In this document: in pieces, positions 24,257 through 33,264 of the stretch | How positions within the stretch are numbered: position 1 is the stretch's first letter | Layout of the letters: every line of letters begins with the position of its first letter | Assembly (NCBI GenBank): GCA_963844865.1 | Contig: CAWJPY010000006.1 | Span: 372,001 to 436,000 of the forward strand | From: CAWJPY01 sp963844865 | GTDB taxonomy: Bacteria; Acidobacteriota; Thermoanaerobaculia; Thermoanaerobaculales; Sulfomarinibacteraceae | DNA length: 64,000 nucleotides | Direction: 5' to 3' | Program-made: the position numbers and the translations under genes | The notes under the pieces: model-generated | What the model saw: the letters and a program-made list of their open reading frames with translations, nothing else | Told to the model about the DNA's origin: nothing | The model's database searches: none

Positions 24257-25100
24257 TGAACATCCCCGCTGTCACGCGAGCGCACCGCCACTGCCGTCAC
24301 GCGGCGACGAGCGCACCGCGCTGCCCCCGGCTCGGCGAGCCGGGTGAAGATCTCGGTGCGCAACCTCAACTTCTACTACGGCGACCACCAGGCCCTGTTC
24401 GACAACAACCTGGAGGTCGCCGCCAACAAGGTGACCGCCATCATCGGCCCGTCGGGCTGCGGCAAGTCGACCCACATCCGGACCTACAACCGGATCTTCG
24501 AGCTCTACCGCGAGCAGCGCGTGCTCGGGCGAGATCCTGCTCGACGGCGAGAACATCCTGACCCCGGCGGTGCGACGTGCTGGAGCTGCGCCGGCGGGTG
24601 GGCATGATCTTCCAGAAGCCGACCCCCTTCCCGATGAGCGTCTTCGACAACGTCGCCTACGGCCTGCGGCTGCACTACCGAATGCAGCCGCGCGAGATGG
24701 AGGAGCGGGTGGAGAAGGCGCTGCGCCAGCCGCCGCCCTGTGGGACGAGGTCAAGGACAAGCTCAACAAGCCCGGGATGGCCCTCTCCGGCGGCCAGCAG
24801 CAGCGGCTGTGCATCGCCCGGGCGGTCGCCGTCGAGCCGGAGGTGGTGCTGATGGACGAGCCCACCTCGGCCATCGACCCGGTCGCCACGGCCAAGATCG
24901 AGGAACTGATCGACCACGCTCAAGGACAACTACACCATCGTCATCGTCACCCACAACATGCAGCAGGCGGCGCGCATCTCCGACTACACCGCCTTCTTCT
25001 ACCAGGGCCAGATCGTCGAGTACGGCGCCGACCACAGCAGATCTTCACCAACCCCGGCAAGAAGCAGACCGAGGACTACATCACCGGGCGCTTCGGGTAG
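24256..25100 (+). pseudogene. pstB: phosphate ABC transporter ATP-binding protein PstB, several frame breaks
   Basis: ATPase of the Pst importer. The fragments read VKISVRNLNFYYGDHQALFD, Walker A GPSGCGKSTHIRTYNR, the Q-loop FQKPTPFPMSVFDNVAYG, the ABC signature LSGGQQQRLCIARAVAVEP, Walker B VVLMDEPTSAIDP, the H-loop VIVTHNMQQAARIS, and the end QTEDYITGRFG-stop at 25100. Breaks lie near 24310, 24530, 24570, 24725, 24918 and 25037. In Walker A the usual Leu-Leu after KST is His-Ile, possibly another base error. Confidence 0.82.
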
Positions 25101-25117
25101 GCGGCACGGACCTCGTT

Positions 25118-25196
25118 CTGCGGCAGCGATCTGCGGCAGCGATCGATCGCTTTGATCACGTGCGGGCCATGACGTGGCGCTTGCTCAACCCGGAGC
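25118..25196 (+). pseudogene. four-helix-bundle gene remnant (copy D) with 13-bp repeats
   Basis: Two perfect 13-bp repeats CTGCGGCAGCGAT (25118-25143) abut a fragment of the C-terminal part of the four-helix-bundle gene: FDHVRAMTWRLLNPEP (about 25149-25196). Nothing upstream of this segment survives. Confidence 0.75.
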
Positions 25197-25243
25197 CCTG
25201 GGGATCGCCACGTTCAGCGGCGTGTCGTGGGGTGGCGGCTGAC

Positions 25244-25346
25244 CGCTGATCGCGGCCCGCGGACGCGGTCGCTGTCACTGCCGCTGTCCACTGCCTGGGT
25301 CCGCCGTCGCTGACGCCGATTCCTGCCCCGGATCACTGCCTCGGCC
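25244..25346. repeat. degenerate 13-bp-period array
   Basis: Eight steps of 13 bp (one of 12), including CGCTGATCGCGGC, CGCTGTCCACTGC, CTGGGTCCGCCGT and CGCTGACGCCGAT. It runs into the 3' end of the phosphodiesterase gene, whose last residues (NQRQRPRQ-stop) it encodes. Confidence 0.65.
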
Positions 25347-27218
25347 GCTGCCGCTGGTTCGGGCCGAGCTGCTGGGAGAGGCCGAGCCACTCCTTGACGA
25401 GGGGCGCCACCTGGATGCCCTGCATCTCCTCGACGCGCCGCGGGCGGATGCCGCCGCCGCGGGCGAACAGCATGCCGCACAGGGCGTCGTGGCTGGCCAG
25501 ATAGCCGTGCTGGCCGTAGTAGCGGCTGGGGGAGATCACGTCCTCGGTGGTCGAGCGCCCGAAGGCGTAGCCGGGCTCCAGGAAAGCGATCAGGTCGCCG
25601 CTCGAAGGGCTGTCCAGACCGATGGCCGCGGCCTCCGAGCGGGTGACGATCCGCTCCACCACCGGCTCAGCCGTCCACGCTGAGGTCGGCGAGGGCCCGC
25701 GCCGCACGACGCACGAGCTCCGGCGCCCGGGCCGGCTCCACGACACCGGTGGGCTCCCTCCCGACCAGGTTGAGGTAGACGTGGGCGCAGCCGCCGCTGG
25801 CCACCACGGTCATGGGGGAGGTCTCGGCCACCCCACCTCTCGGGCCGCGCTCGATGAGGCCCGCATCGGTGAGGAGCCGCCGCACGTCCACGAGGTCGTG
25901 GATGGGGAGCTGGCCGTGATCCGAGACCACCACCAGGGCGTCGTGGTCCGGGTCCAGGGCGCGCCAGGCGTTGCCCACCGAGAGGTCCGCCGAGCGCCCC
26001 ACCCGCTTGAGGCCCTCGCGGGCGGCCAGGGCCGCCCCCGGGCTGTAGGCCCACTGGTCGGGGTCCTCGATGAGGCTCGAGTGCTCGGTACTCGTCGACC
26101 CCCGGGTGGTAGGCCAGCACGAGGTCGAAGCGCTCGTTGGCGCTCACCCAGGCGAGGACGTCGTCCAGGTAGCGGTCGAGGCGTTCCACCTGCTCCAGGA
26201 ACGTGTCCAGGTCGATGCCCCTGGTCACGTCCAGCCACCACTCGCCCAGGAGACGGTCGTCGGGCACTCCGGGCCAGGGGCCGACCGCGGCGGTGAGGCG
26301 GTCCTCGAAGCCGTCCGGGTACGCGATCAGCCGATTGGCGGGACCACGGTACAGGCGCAGGCCGCCGCGCAGGGGCTCCAGGTAGAGGGGCTTGCTCCAC
26401 ACCAGGTAGCGCCGCGGCCGGACGTCGCTCGAGGCCCGGGCGTCGAAGGCGACGTCGAACCACTCCCGCTTGCCCAGGAGCTTCCAGTCGGGGTCGCCGG
26501 CCAGGCGGGCGGCCACGGTGTCGTAGCGGGGCCGCCCGTCGGGGTCTGCGTCGAGCACGGCCACGGCGAGGGCGACCTCATCCGGGACGGCGCCCTCCAG
26601 CGCCACCGGCACCTGCCAGGCCAGGGTGGGAAGGCCGTCCGCGGACGGCAGCTCGGGGGCCCTCTGAGCCGTCGCCGGGTCGAGCTCCACCACGGCGCCC
26701 TCGGCCAGGGGACGGTCGGGCCAGAGCACGCCGAAGTCGGCGAGCCGGGCCGGGGCGCCGCCGTCAGCGCCGGGCCATGACAGCGTCCCCACGCGCAGAC
26801 CGCGGCGGCGCGCGGACACCCACAGTGTCTCCACGTCCGGGGTGGTGTTGAAACCGGAGACGGTGGTCGTGATGGGCGTTCCCGGCAGGTGGAAACGGTT
26901 GCTGACGATGCCCGTGACCTCCGGCAGGGCGCCGGTGGCCAGGGACGCGTGGTTGGGGGCGGTCAGCGTCGGGTTCACCGGGCGCAGGCGGCGCGCCGCG
27001 AGACCTTCGGTCGCCATGGCCGCCAGGCCGTCGGGATCGGCGGCCACGCCGTCTGCGATCCAGCTCCACACCAGGTCGGCGCCGGCGCCGTCGTAGGAGA
27101 TCATGACCACCCGCTCGGGGCGCACCGCTGCGGGAGGAGCGGTCTGGCACGCCGCGGCCAGCCCGAGCAGGGCGAGGGCGAGGGTCCCCAGGATCACGCG
27201 GCCGCGTCGCATGGTCAT
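25333..27218 (-). pseudogene. alkaline-phosphatase-superfamily lipoprotein (type I phosphodiesterase), two frame breaks
   Basis: A predicted lipoprotein: leader RGRVILGTLALALLGLAAAC with Cys at the lipobox. The catalytic fold follows with metal and nucleophile motifs ERVVMISYDGAGADLVWSW and NPTLTAPNHASLATGALPEV, where Thr in TLTAPNHAS is the probable nucleophile, then LVLAYHPGVDEY and VVVSDHGQLPIHDLVDV. Frame breaks near 26090 (after GVDEY) and near 25672 (after ALADLSVDG) split it; the reconstructed protein is about 620 residues. Relatives hydrolyse phosphodiesters or nucleotide pyrophosphates. Its position next to the pst operon suggests phosphate scavenging, but no PHO box is seen. Confidence 0.75.
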
Positions 27219-27267
27219 CCCGGCAGATGGTAGCGCACCCCACACGGGACCGGAGGCGCCGGGGCCC

Positions 27268-28680
27268 CTACTCCACCACGTAGCCGAGCGCCTTGAGGAT
27301 CTCCGCGTCGTCGCGCTTGCTCGACGGCGGCGCCGGCAGGTCGAACCCGGTGAGCTGTCCGGACGCCAGGAGCGCCCGGTACCGTTGCTCGCAGGCCGCC
27401 AGGCGACGCGGCTCGGTCGCCGCGAGATCGTGCTGCTCGTCGGGGTCGTCGTCGAGCGCGTACAGCTCGCGGCGGCCGTCGGCACGGACGACGAGCTTGT
27501 CGGAGCCGCAGTAGAGGACGTGGGCATGGCTGGTCTGAGCGGCGAGCCGGGGGTAGCGTGCCGCGACCTGGGCGTTGGTCTTGCGGTCCAGCCCCGCGAA
27601 GTAGTTGCGGTAATCCGCGGTCACCTCCTGACCCCGGTGGTCCAGGAGCGTCGGGAGGGCACTCCAGGCCGCGGGTCGCTTCACGCCCAGCCAGTCCAGC
27701 ACGGTTGTGCCGAGCCAGGTGAGGCTGGTGACCGAAGGGACCGTGGTGCCGCCGTCCCGCCCATGGGGCAGGCGAACGAGCAGCGGCACGTCCAGCTGCT
27801 CCTCCCACACGCTGATCGCGTGGCCCACCTGGGGATGGGCCCCGAGGCCGTCGCCGTGATCCGAGGTGACGATCAGGAGGGTGTCGTCGAGCACGCCGGC
27901 CGACGCCAGAATGCGGTAGATGCTCGCCACGGCGTCGTCGAGGCTGCGCACGGCTGCGTCGTACGCCGCCTGGTGGGCGGCCCACTGCCGATCGTCGAGG
28001 GTGATCTCGCCCGCACTCACCGCCCACTTGATGCTCGCGTCCTTCACCGGGCTGCCGTCGGGGGCACCGAACTGCGCGCCGTACTTGGCGCTGTCGTAGG
28101 GGATGTGCGCCTCGAGGAGGTTGATGAACAGGAAGAGGCGGCGCCGTTCCCGTTCCGCCTGGAGGACGGCCACCCTGGCCAGGGGGAGGATCCTGCCCGT
28201 CCTGGCCGACTTGATGTCCCCATCGACGTAGTGATACTCGAACCCCTGCAGGAGACCGTTCTGCACCGAGACGAAGGTGTTCGCGCTCAGCGCCACGGTC
28301 TCGAAGCCCTCCGCGGACAGGACCTCCGCCAGGGTCAGGTGGTCCTCGGAGAGCTCCCGGTGGTCCCACTGGGTGCGATGCTGAGAGGGCCACAGGCAGG
28401 TGAACATGGAAGCGTGGCTGGGAATGGTCCACGGCGCCGGCGCCTTGGCCCGCTCGAAGCGGATCATCTCGTCCTGATGCTGGCGCAGAAACGGGGTCGT
28501 GTCGGGGTCGTGCCCGTACACACTCATCCTGTCCGCGCGGACCGTGTCGAGCACCACCAACACCACGTGCCGGGGCGGCCGGTGGCAGCCGGCCAACACC
28601 ACCACGGCCAGGGCCGCGAGCGCGAACCGCCGCAGCACGGTGCTCCCGCCGGCTCGCCAGCGACGCGCCTGGACAGTCAT
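27268..28680 (-). CDS. sulfatase-family lipoprotein lacking the formylglycine Cys/Ser
   Basis: A 470-residue member of the alkaline phosphatase/sulfatase superfamily. A lipoprotein leader ends VVVLAGC near residue 32. Metal site one is VLVVLDTVRADRMSVYG. The active-site loop reads APWTIPSHASMFTCLWPS, with Thr where sulfatases have the Cys/Ser converted to formylglycine (CxPxR). IVTSDHGDGLGAH is the second metal site. The Thr argues against true sulfatase activity and towards a phosphatase or phosphotransferase-like enzyme of the LTA-synthase/EptA type of chemistry. Follows the phosphodiesterase lipoprotein in the same direction with a 49-bp gap. Confidence 0.82.
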   Translation of the reverse strand: MTVQARRWRAGGSTVLRRFALAALAVVVLAGCHRPPRHVVLVVLDTVRADRMSVYGHDPDTTPFLRQHQDEMIRFERAKAPAPWTIPSHASMFTCLWPSQHRTQWDHRELSEDHLTLAEVLSAEGFETVALSANTFVSVQNGLLQGFEYHYVDGDIKSARTGRILPLARVAVLQAERERRRLFLFINLLEAHIPYDSAKYGAQFGAPDGSPVKDASIKWAVSAGEITLDDRQWAAHQAAYDAAVRSLDDAVASIYRILASAGVLDDTLLIVTSDHGDGLGAHPQVGHAISVWEEQLDVPLLVRLPHGRDGGTTVPSVTSLTWLGTTVLDWLGVKRPAAWSALPTLLDHRGQEVTADYRNYFAGLDRKTNAQVAARYPRLAAQTSHAHVLYCGSDKLVVRADGRRELYALDDDPDEQHDLAATEPRRLAACEQRYRALLASGQLTGFDLPAPPSSKRDDAEILKALGYVVE

Positions 28681-28819
28681 CGACCAACCGCTGGCAGCAC
28701 GGGCGATCCTCCGGGGCGCAGCTCGCGATCACGGGGCACGGCGAACCCACGTGGCATGGCTCCATGATAAACCCCGCACTGGCGGGCGCCACGCACCGCC
28801 ACCCATGGTGCGACCACGG

Positions 28820-28862
28820 TTCTCGATCCGTTTTCGACGGTGCCCGGCACCCGCTCTGGCGT
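28820..28862 (-). repeat. REP-like half element
   Basis: On the minus strand, the left half of the REP-like element: CCAGAGCGGGTGCCGGGCACC followed by GTCGAAAACGGATCGAGAAC, matching 20868-20905 in opposite orientation. It sits at the 3' end of rlpA. Confidence 0.75.
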
Positions 28863-28864
28863 GG

Positions 28865-29653
28865 CTAGTTCCCGCAGGCCACAACGGTGGCCTCCGGCCA
28901 GTCCGAGAGCAGCCGGGCGCGGATCGCGCGTGCCTCCTCGTCGGTACCCACCGGGCCCACCCGCACCCGCGACAGCCCCCCGGGAGAGATCATCACCACC
29001 GGCGCCTCCCCCGCCGCCCGCAGCCGAGCCACGGCGCGGTCGGCGTTGTCCCCGTCGGAGAAGGCGCCCACCTGCACCCACCAGCAGCGCTCCTCCTCGG
29101 GAGGGAGCGGCAGGGGCTGTGACCGGGCAGCCGGCGGCGGTACCGCTTCCTCCCCGGGGGCCGAGGCAACCGCCGGCGGCGGCTCGAGCCGGGGCTCGGC
29201 ACGCCGTTTACCGGGGAGCACCTCCACGGTGACCGGCGCCACGCCGTCCACATCGAGGCCGATGCGACGGGCCGCCTCGTAGCTGAGGTCGATGATGCGC
29301 CCCTTCACGAAGGGGCCGCGGTCGTTGATGCGCACGTCCACCGCCGCTCCCGTGTCCCTCCGCCGCACCCGCACCCTGGTCTGGAAGGGCAGGCTGGGAT
29401 GGGCGGCGGTGAGGCGGTGCATGTCGTAGATCTCGCCGCAGGCGGTGCGGCGGCCGTGATAGGGATGCCCGTACCAGGACGCGAGGCCCTTCTCCACGGT
29501 GCCCGGGGGCACGGGCGCCCCCACCCGAGGCGCCGGGCCGCGGTGGGCACACCCCGCCAGCCCAGCCAGGCAGAGGAGCGCACACGCGATCCATACGGGC
29601 CGGCGGTCGGGGCGGGGCTCTCCACTCCCAACGGCACAGCTTCTTGCTGGCAT
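28865..29653 (-). CDS. rlpA: RlpA-type septal-ring lytic lipoprotein
   Basis: A 262-residue lipoprotein (leader ending LAGLAGC near residue 35) with a double-psi beta-barrel domain, residues about 55-150: ASWYGHPYHGRRTACGEIYD, LPFQTRVRVRRRDTG, VRINDRGPFVKGRIIDLSY. It is followed by a Pro-rich linker and a C-terminal SPOR domain (WWVQVGAFSDGDNADRAVAR) that binds glycan strands stripped of peptide. RlpA cleaves such denuded glycan at the division site. The Asp and His of the barrel active site are present in the ND RGPF and MHRL segments. Start ATG 29653; a GTG seven codons on is an alternative. Confidence 0.9.
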   Translation of the reverse strand: MPARSCAVGSGEPRPDRRPVWIACALLCLAGLAGCAHRGPAPRVGAPVPPGTVEKGLASWYGHPYHGRRTACGEIYDMHRLTAAHPSLPFQTRVRVRRRDTGAAVDVRINDRGPFVKGRIIDLSYEAARRIGLDVDGVAPVTVEVLPGKRRAEPRLEPPPAVASAPGEEAVPPPAARSQPLPLPPEEERCWWVQVGAFSDGDNADRAVARLRAAGEAPVVMISPGGLSRVRVGPVGTDEEARAIRARLLSDWPEATVVACGN

Positions 29654-29699
29654 GGTGATCTTGGAGCTCACCGTCCGCAGGGAGCGACGAGTCGGACTA

Positions 29700-29810
29700 T
29701 CTTCCGGCGGCCCGTGGGACGCTCCCAGCCCAGACTCTGGTGCTCTCGGGGGATCCTTCGACTCGCTCCGGCCGACCGACCCTCGCTCAGGATGACAGGT
29801 GAAGCGGGGG
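29700..29810. repeat. widespread GGATCCTTCGACTCG...TCAGGATGACA intergenic repeat
   Basis: GGGGATCCTTCGACTCGCTC, then CCCTCGCTCAGGATGACAGG. This is the intergenic sequence that, when wrongly translated, yields HPERSEGS-type peptides in many unrelated genomes. It forms an imperfect stem. It is followed by a GGGGGCGCGGGTGCGGACGC tract (about 29806-29833). No gene in 29654-29861. Confidence 0.7.
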
Positions 29811-29861
29811 CGCGGGTGCGGACGCGGGCAGCGTGGTTGACGACCGGGAGCTCGCAAGACC

Positions 29862-31301
29862 TCACACCTCGAGGTCCTTCGCCTCGGGGAGGCCCGTGAC
29901 CCCCTCCAGGAGCGGTCGCACCTCCTCGGCCAGGAACTCACGCACCTGCTGGGGGGCCCGGCCCACGAAGCGGACCGGGTCGAGGAGCTCGGCCAGCTCA
30001 TCGTCGTTCAGCGGGACCTCGGGGTCCCGAGCGACCCTGGCCAGGAAGTCGTTGTCCGCCCCCTCCGAGAGGATCCGCTCGGTCGCCGCTCGGGCGTGGA
30101 CGCGCAGCCGCTCGTGGACCGCCTGGCGATCGCCTCCCCGGCGCACCGCTGCCATGAGGATGGCCTCCGAGGCCATGAAGGGCAGCTCGGCGGTCAGGTT
30201 GGCCCGGATCATGGCGGGGTAGACCGTCAGGCCGTCGGCGAGGTTGTGGGCGATGCGCAGGATGGCGTCGGTGGTCAGGAAGGCCTCGGGCAGCAGCAGC
30301 CGCCGGTTGGCGGAGTCGTCCAGGGTGCGCTCCAGCCACTGCGCCGCCGCGGTGTGGGCGGGGTTGGCAGCCAGGGAGATCAGCCAGCGGGTCAGGGCCA
30401 CCACCCGCTCCGAACGCATGGGGTTGGCCTTGTAGGGCTGGGCGGACGAGCCCACCTGGCCTTCCGCCAGGGGCTCGCGCACCTCCTTGACCCGAGCCAG
30501 GAGGCGGATGTCCGTGGCCATCTTGGCCGCCGACTGGCCGACCCCGGACAGGGCCTCCACGAGGGCGGCGTCCACCTTGCGGGGGTAGGTCTGACCGGTG
30601 ACCGGGTAGCAGCGGTCGAAGCCGAGCCGGGCGGCCACCCGGCGCTCCAGCTCCCGCACCCGCTCGTGGTCGCCGTCGAACAGCTCCAGGAAGGTGGCCT
30701 GGGTGCCGGTCACCCCCTTCACCCCGCGCAGGGCCAGGCGATCGCGCTCGAAGGCCAGGCGCTGGCGGTCCAGGAGCAGGTCGTGCAACCACAGGCAGGC
30801 GCGCTTGCCCACGGTTGTGGGCTGGGCCGGCTGGAGGTGGGTGAGGCCCAGGGTGGGCTCATCGGCCCAGCGCTCGGCGAAGCGGGCCAGGGCGCCCACC
30901 ACCGCCAGCAGGCGCTCGAGCACCAGGTCCAGGGCGTCCCGGGAGATGATCAGCTCGGCGTTGTCGGAGACGTAGGCCGAGGTGGCGCCGAGGTGGAGGA
31001 TGGGCCTCGCGGCCGGCGCCCGGTCGGCGAAGGCATGGAGGTGGGCCATGACGTCGTGGCGGGTCGTGCGCTCGTACTCCCGCACCCGCTCCAGGTCCTC
31101 GTCGGTCACCTCCAGGTTGGCCCGCATCTGGACCAGGGCCTCCTCGGGGATGGCCAGGTCCAGCTCCCGCTCCGCCTCGGCCAGGGCCAGCCACACCCGA
31201 CGCCAGGTGGTGTAGCGGTGGCGGGCCGAGAACAGGAAGAGCATCTCGGGGGAGGCGTAGCGGCCGCTGAGGGGGTGCTGGAAGGTGTCCATGGACGTCA
31301 T
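29862..31301 (-). CDS. purB: adenylosuccinate lyase, animal-like type
   Basis: Cleaves SAICAR and adenylosuccinate, releasing fumarate, in purine synthesis. The 479-residue protein has the fumarase/aspartase-superfamily signature GSSAQPYKANPMRSE near residue 290, TSAYVSDNAELI near 110, and THLQPAQPTTVGKRACLW carrying the catalytic His region. The PYKxNPMRSE form and the long C-terminus (TLDDSANRRLLLPEAFL) match the animal-type ADSL clade rather than the E. coli type. ATG 31301 overlaps the lpxL stop by 4 bp, so it is the last gene of waaA-lpxK-lpxL-purB. Confidence 0.93.
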   Translation of the reverse strand: MTSMDTFQHPLSGRYASPEMLFLFSARHRYTTWRRVWLALAEAERELDLAIPEEALVQMRANLEVTDEDLERVREYERTTRHDVMAHLHAFADRAPAARPILHLGATSAYVSDNAELIISRDALDLVLERLLAVVGALARFAERWADEPTLGLTHLQPAQPTTVGKRACLWLHDLLLDRQRLAFERDRLALRGVKGVTGTQATFLELFDGDHERVRELERRVAARLGFDRCYPVTGQTYPRKVDAALVEALSGVGQSAAKMATDIRLLARVKEVREPLAEGQVGSSAQPYKANPMRSERVVALTRWLISLAANPAHTAAAQWLERTLDDSANRRLLLPEAFLTTDAILRIAHNLADGLTVYPAMIRANLTAELPFMASEAILMAAVRRGGDRQAVHERLRVHARAATERILSEGADNDFLARVARDPEVPLNDDELAELLDPVRFVGRAPQQVREFLAEEVRPLLEGVTGLPEAKDLEV

Positions 31302-32224
31302 GGCGCCAGTATATGGCCTCTCGACGCCCGGCGCAGGTGCCGCCAGCGGTCGTGGTACCACAGCCACTGCTCGGGGTGCTCGCGAATCATCGCCTCCAGA
31401 ATGGCGGTGAAGCGTGCCGTGAGCGACGCGTCCTCCAGCTCCGCCGCCGGCAGCTCGTCCACCAGCACCGGCTCGGAGAGACGCAGGCGGTAGCGGCCGG
31501 GCGCTTCCCAGGTGGCCGCCAGAGGCACCACCGGCGCCCGGGTGTGCCGCACCAGCCGCGCCAGGATGGGGTGGGTCCAGGCCGGGTGGCCGAAGAACGG
31601 CACCTCGACACCCACCTCGGGGCGCACCTTCTGGTCGATGAGGATGCCCACGGCGCCGCCGTCGCCCAGGCGGCGGAGGACGCCGCGCGCGACCTGCCGC
31701 TTGCCCAGGGTCCGATTGCCGAAGCGGCCGCGGAGCGCGCCCAGCTCGGCCTCGAGCAGGGGGTTGTCCAGGGGCCGGTTGATCACGTCCAGGGGCTCCG
31801 GCCGCAGGAGGCCCATGGCCAGGGCCGCCACCTCCCAGGAGCCGAAATGGGCGGTCAGGTAGACCACGCCGCGCCCCAGGGCCACGGCCCGGGCAGCGTG
31901 CTCGAGGCCCTCGGCCTCGACCGCGGCCAGGAGGTCGTCCCTGCCCACCCCCTGGAGACGCAGGGCGTCCACCAGCACACGTCCGAAGTGCCGCGCGACC
32001 TCCCGCGCCAGCCGCCGCCGCTCGTCCTCCGACAACGTGGGGAAGGCCAGGCGCAGGTTGAAGCGCACGATGCCCCGCCGCACCCCGCTCAGCCAGAAGG
32101 CGTCGCCGAGAGCGCGGCCCACGGCTGTCCCGGCCCGAGGACCGAGCGTGGCTGCGGCCCCACGGGCCAGCCAGTAGGCGGCGTACTCCGCGCGGTCGCG
32201 GACGGGGCTGCGCCGGCGGCTCAC
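31298..32224 (-). CDS. lpxL: lipid A late acyltransferase (LpxL/HtrB family)
   Basis: A 308-residue lysophospholipid-acyltransferase-type protein that adds a secondary acyl chain to lipid A at the inner membrane. The HX4E catalytic motif is AHFGSWEVAA near residue 135; other conserved blocks are VINRPLDNPLLEAEL, GILIDQKV and WLWYHDRW. GTG 32224 overlaps the lpxK stop (GTGA), which also fixes the start. The specific acyl chain and position (LpxL or LpxM) cannot be decided. Confidence 0.9.
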   Translation of the reverse strand: MSRRRSPVRDRAEYAAYWLARGAAATLGPRAGTAVGRALGDAFWLSGVRRGIVRFNLRLAFPTLSEDERRRLAREVARHFGRVLVDALRLQGVGRDDLLAAVEAEGLEHAARAVALGRGVVYLTAHFGSWEVAALAMGLLRPEPLDVINRPLDNPLLEAELGALRGRFGNRTLGKRQVARGVLRRLGDGGAVGILIDQKVRPEVGVEVPFFGHPAWTHPILARLVRHTRAPVVPLAATWEAPGRYRLRLSEPVLVDELPAAELEDASLTARFTAILEAMIREHPEQWLWYHDRWRHLRRASRGHILAP

Positions 32225-33264
32225 GCCCGCGCCTCGTCGAGGAGGCTCCACAGCCTCTCCCAGGAGCCCGTCACCGCCACCATCTCCACCTCCACCACCC
32301 ACACCGGCGCGCGGGGCGGCAGCTTGACCGCGTCCTTGCCGGTGGTGACCAGGCGGGCACCCGCAGCGGCGGCAGTCTGGGTGAGCTCATCCACCTCCGC
32401 CGCCGTGTACAGGTGGTGATCAGGGAAGGAGCGGCGGGCCACCACCTCGGCGCCGGCCTCCTCCAGGAGCTGGAAGAAACCCGCCGGCCGGCCCACGCCG
32501 GCGAAGGCGAGGACCTTGCCGCCGGCCAGCGTCCCGATCGACTCGACGCCGTCGGGGGTGCGCATCCGGACGGCCTCCAGCCGGGCCGCCAGCACCGGCA
32601 GGCCGGGGGCGTGCCGGTGCACCTCCTTGGCGATGGCGGCCACCGCTTCCTGGTGGGGCGACGGCACCTTGGTCACCAGCACCGCCGACGCCCTCCCCAG
32701 GGCCGACAGGGGCTCCCGCAACCGCCCCCGCGGCGGCAACCGTCCGCCCCCCCAGGGATCCCCCGCGTCAACCACCACCAGGTCGAGGTCGCGGGCCAGC
32801 CCCAGGTGCTGGAAGCCGTCGTCCAGGAGCAGCACGTCGGCGCCGCGCCGGATCGCCTCCTCGCCGCCGCGCCTCCGGTCGCCGTCCACCACCACCGGGA
32901 CGCCGGGCAGACGCAGGGCCAGCTCCAGGGGCTCGTCCCCCGCCTGCTGTGGGCGGTAGCCGGGATCGGGGCCCACCAGGACCAGGGGGTCCGCGGTGGT
33001 GCGTCCCCAGCCGCGGGTGAGCACCGCCGGTCGCCGTCCCCGCCGGATCAGGTCCCTGACCAGGGCCACTGTGGTCGGGGTCTTGCCGGCGCCGCCCAGG
33101 ACCAGGTTGCCCACGGAGACCACCGGCACCGGCAAGCGTCGCCTGAGGCACAGCCCCCGCTCATAGGCCGCGGCCCGGGTACGCACCGCGACGGCGTAGA
33201 GCGGCGTCAGGGGGAGCAGGAGATCAGTCCACCGCACCCGCCGGCTCTCCGTCGCTGGCGTCAT
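32221..33264 (-). CDS. lpxK: tetraacyldisaccharide 4'-kinase
   Basis: Phosphorylates the 4' position of the lipid A disaccharide at the inner membrane. The 347-residue protein has an N-terminal amphipathic/hydrophobic start (WTDLLLPLTPLYAVAV), P-loop VSVGNLVLGGAGKTPTTVAL near residue 50, DVLLLDDGFQHLGLARDLD near 145, and LAFAGVGRPAGFF near 225, all typical of LpxK. The ATG lies 41 bp inside the 3' end of waaA. Second gene of the LPS operon. Confidence 0.95.
   Translation of the reverse strand: MTPATESRRVRWTDLLLPLTPLYAVAVRTRAAAYERGLCLRRRLPVPVVSVGNLVLGGAGKTPTTVALVRDLIRRGRRPAVLTRGWGRTTADPLVLVGPDPGYRPQQAGDEPLELALRLPGVPVVVDGDRRRGGEEAIRRGADVLLLDDGFQHLGLARDLDLVVVDAGDPWGGGRLPPRGRLREPLSALGRASAVLVTKVPSPHQEAVAAIAKEVHRHAPGLPVLAARLEAVRMRTPDGVESIGTLAGGKVLAFAGVGRPAGFFQLLEEAGAEVVARRSFPDHHLYTAAEVDELTQTAAAAGARLVTTGKDAVKLPPRAPVWVVEVEMVAVTGSWERLWSLLDEARA

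Noticed and set aside
22378..25100. Truly decayed pst operon
   Set aside because: Only frame breaks are seen, without in-frame stops or loss of motifs, so base-calling error is more likely than gene death.
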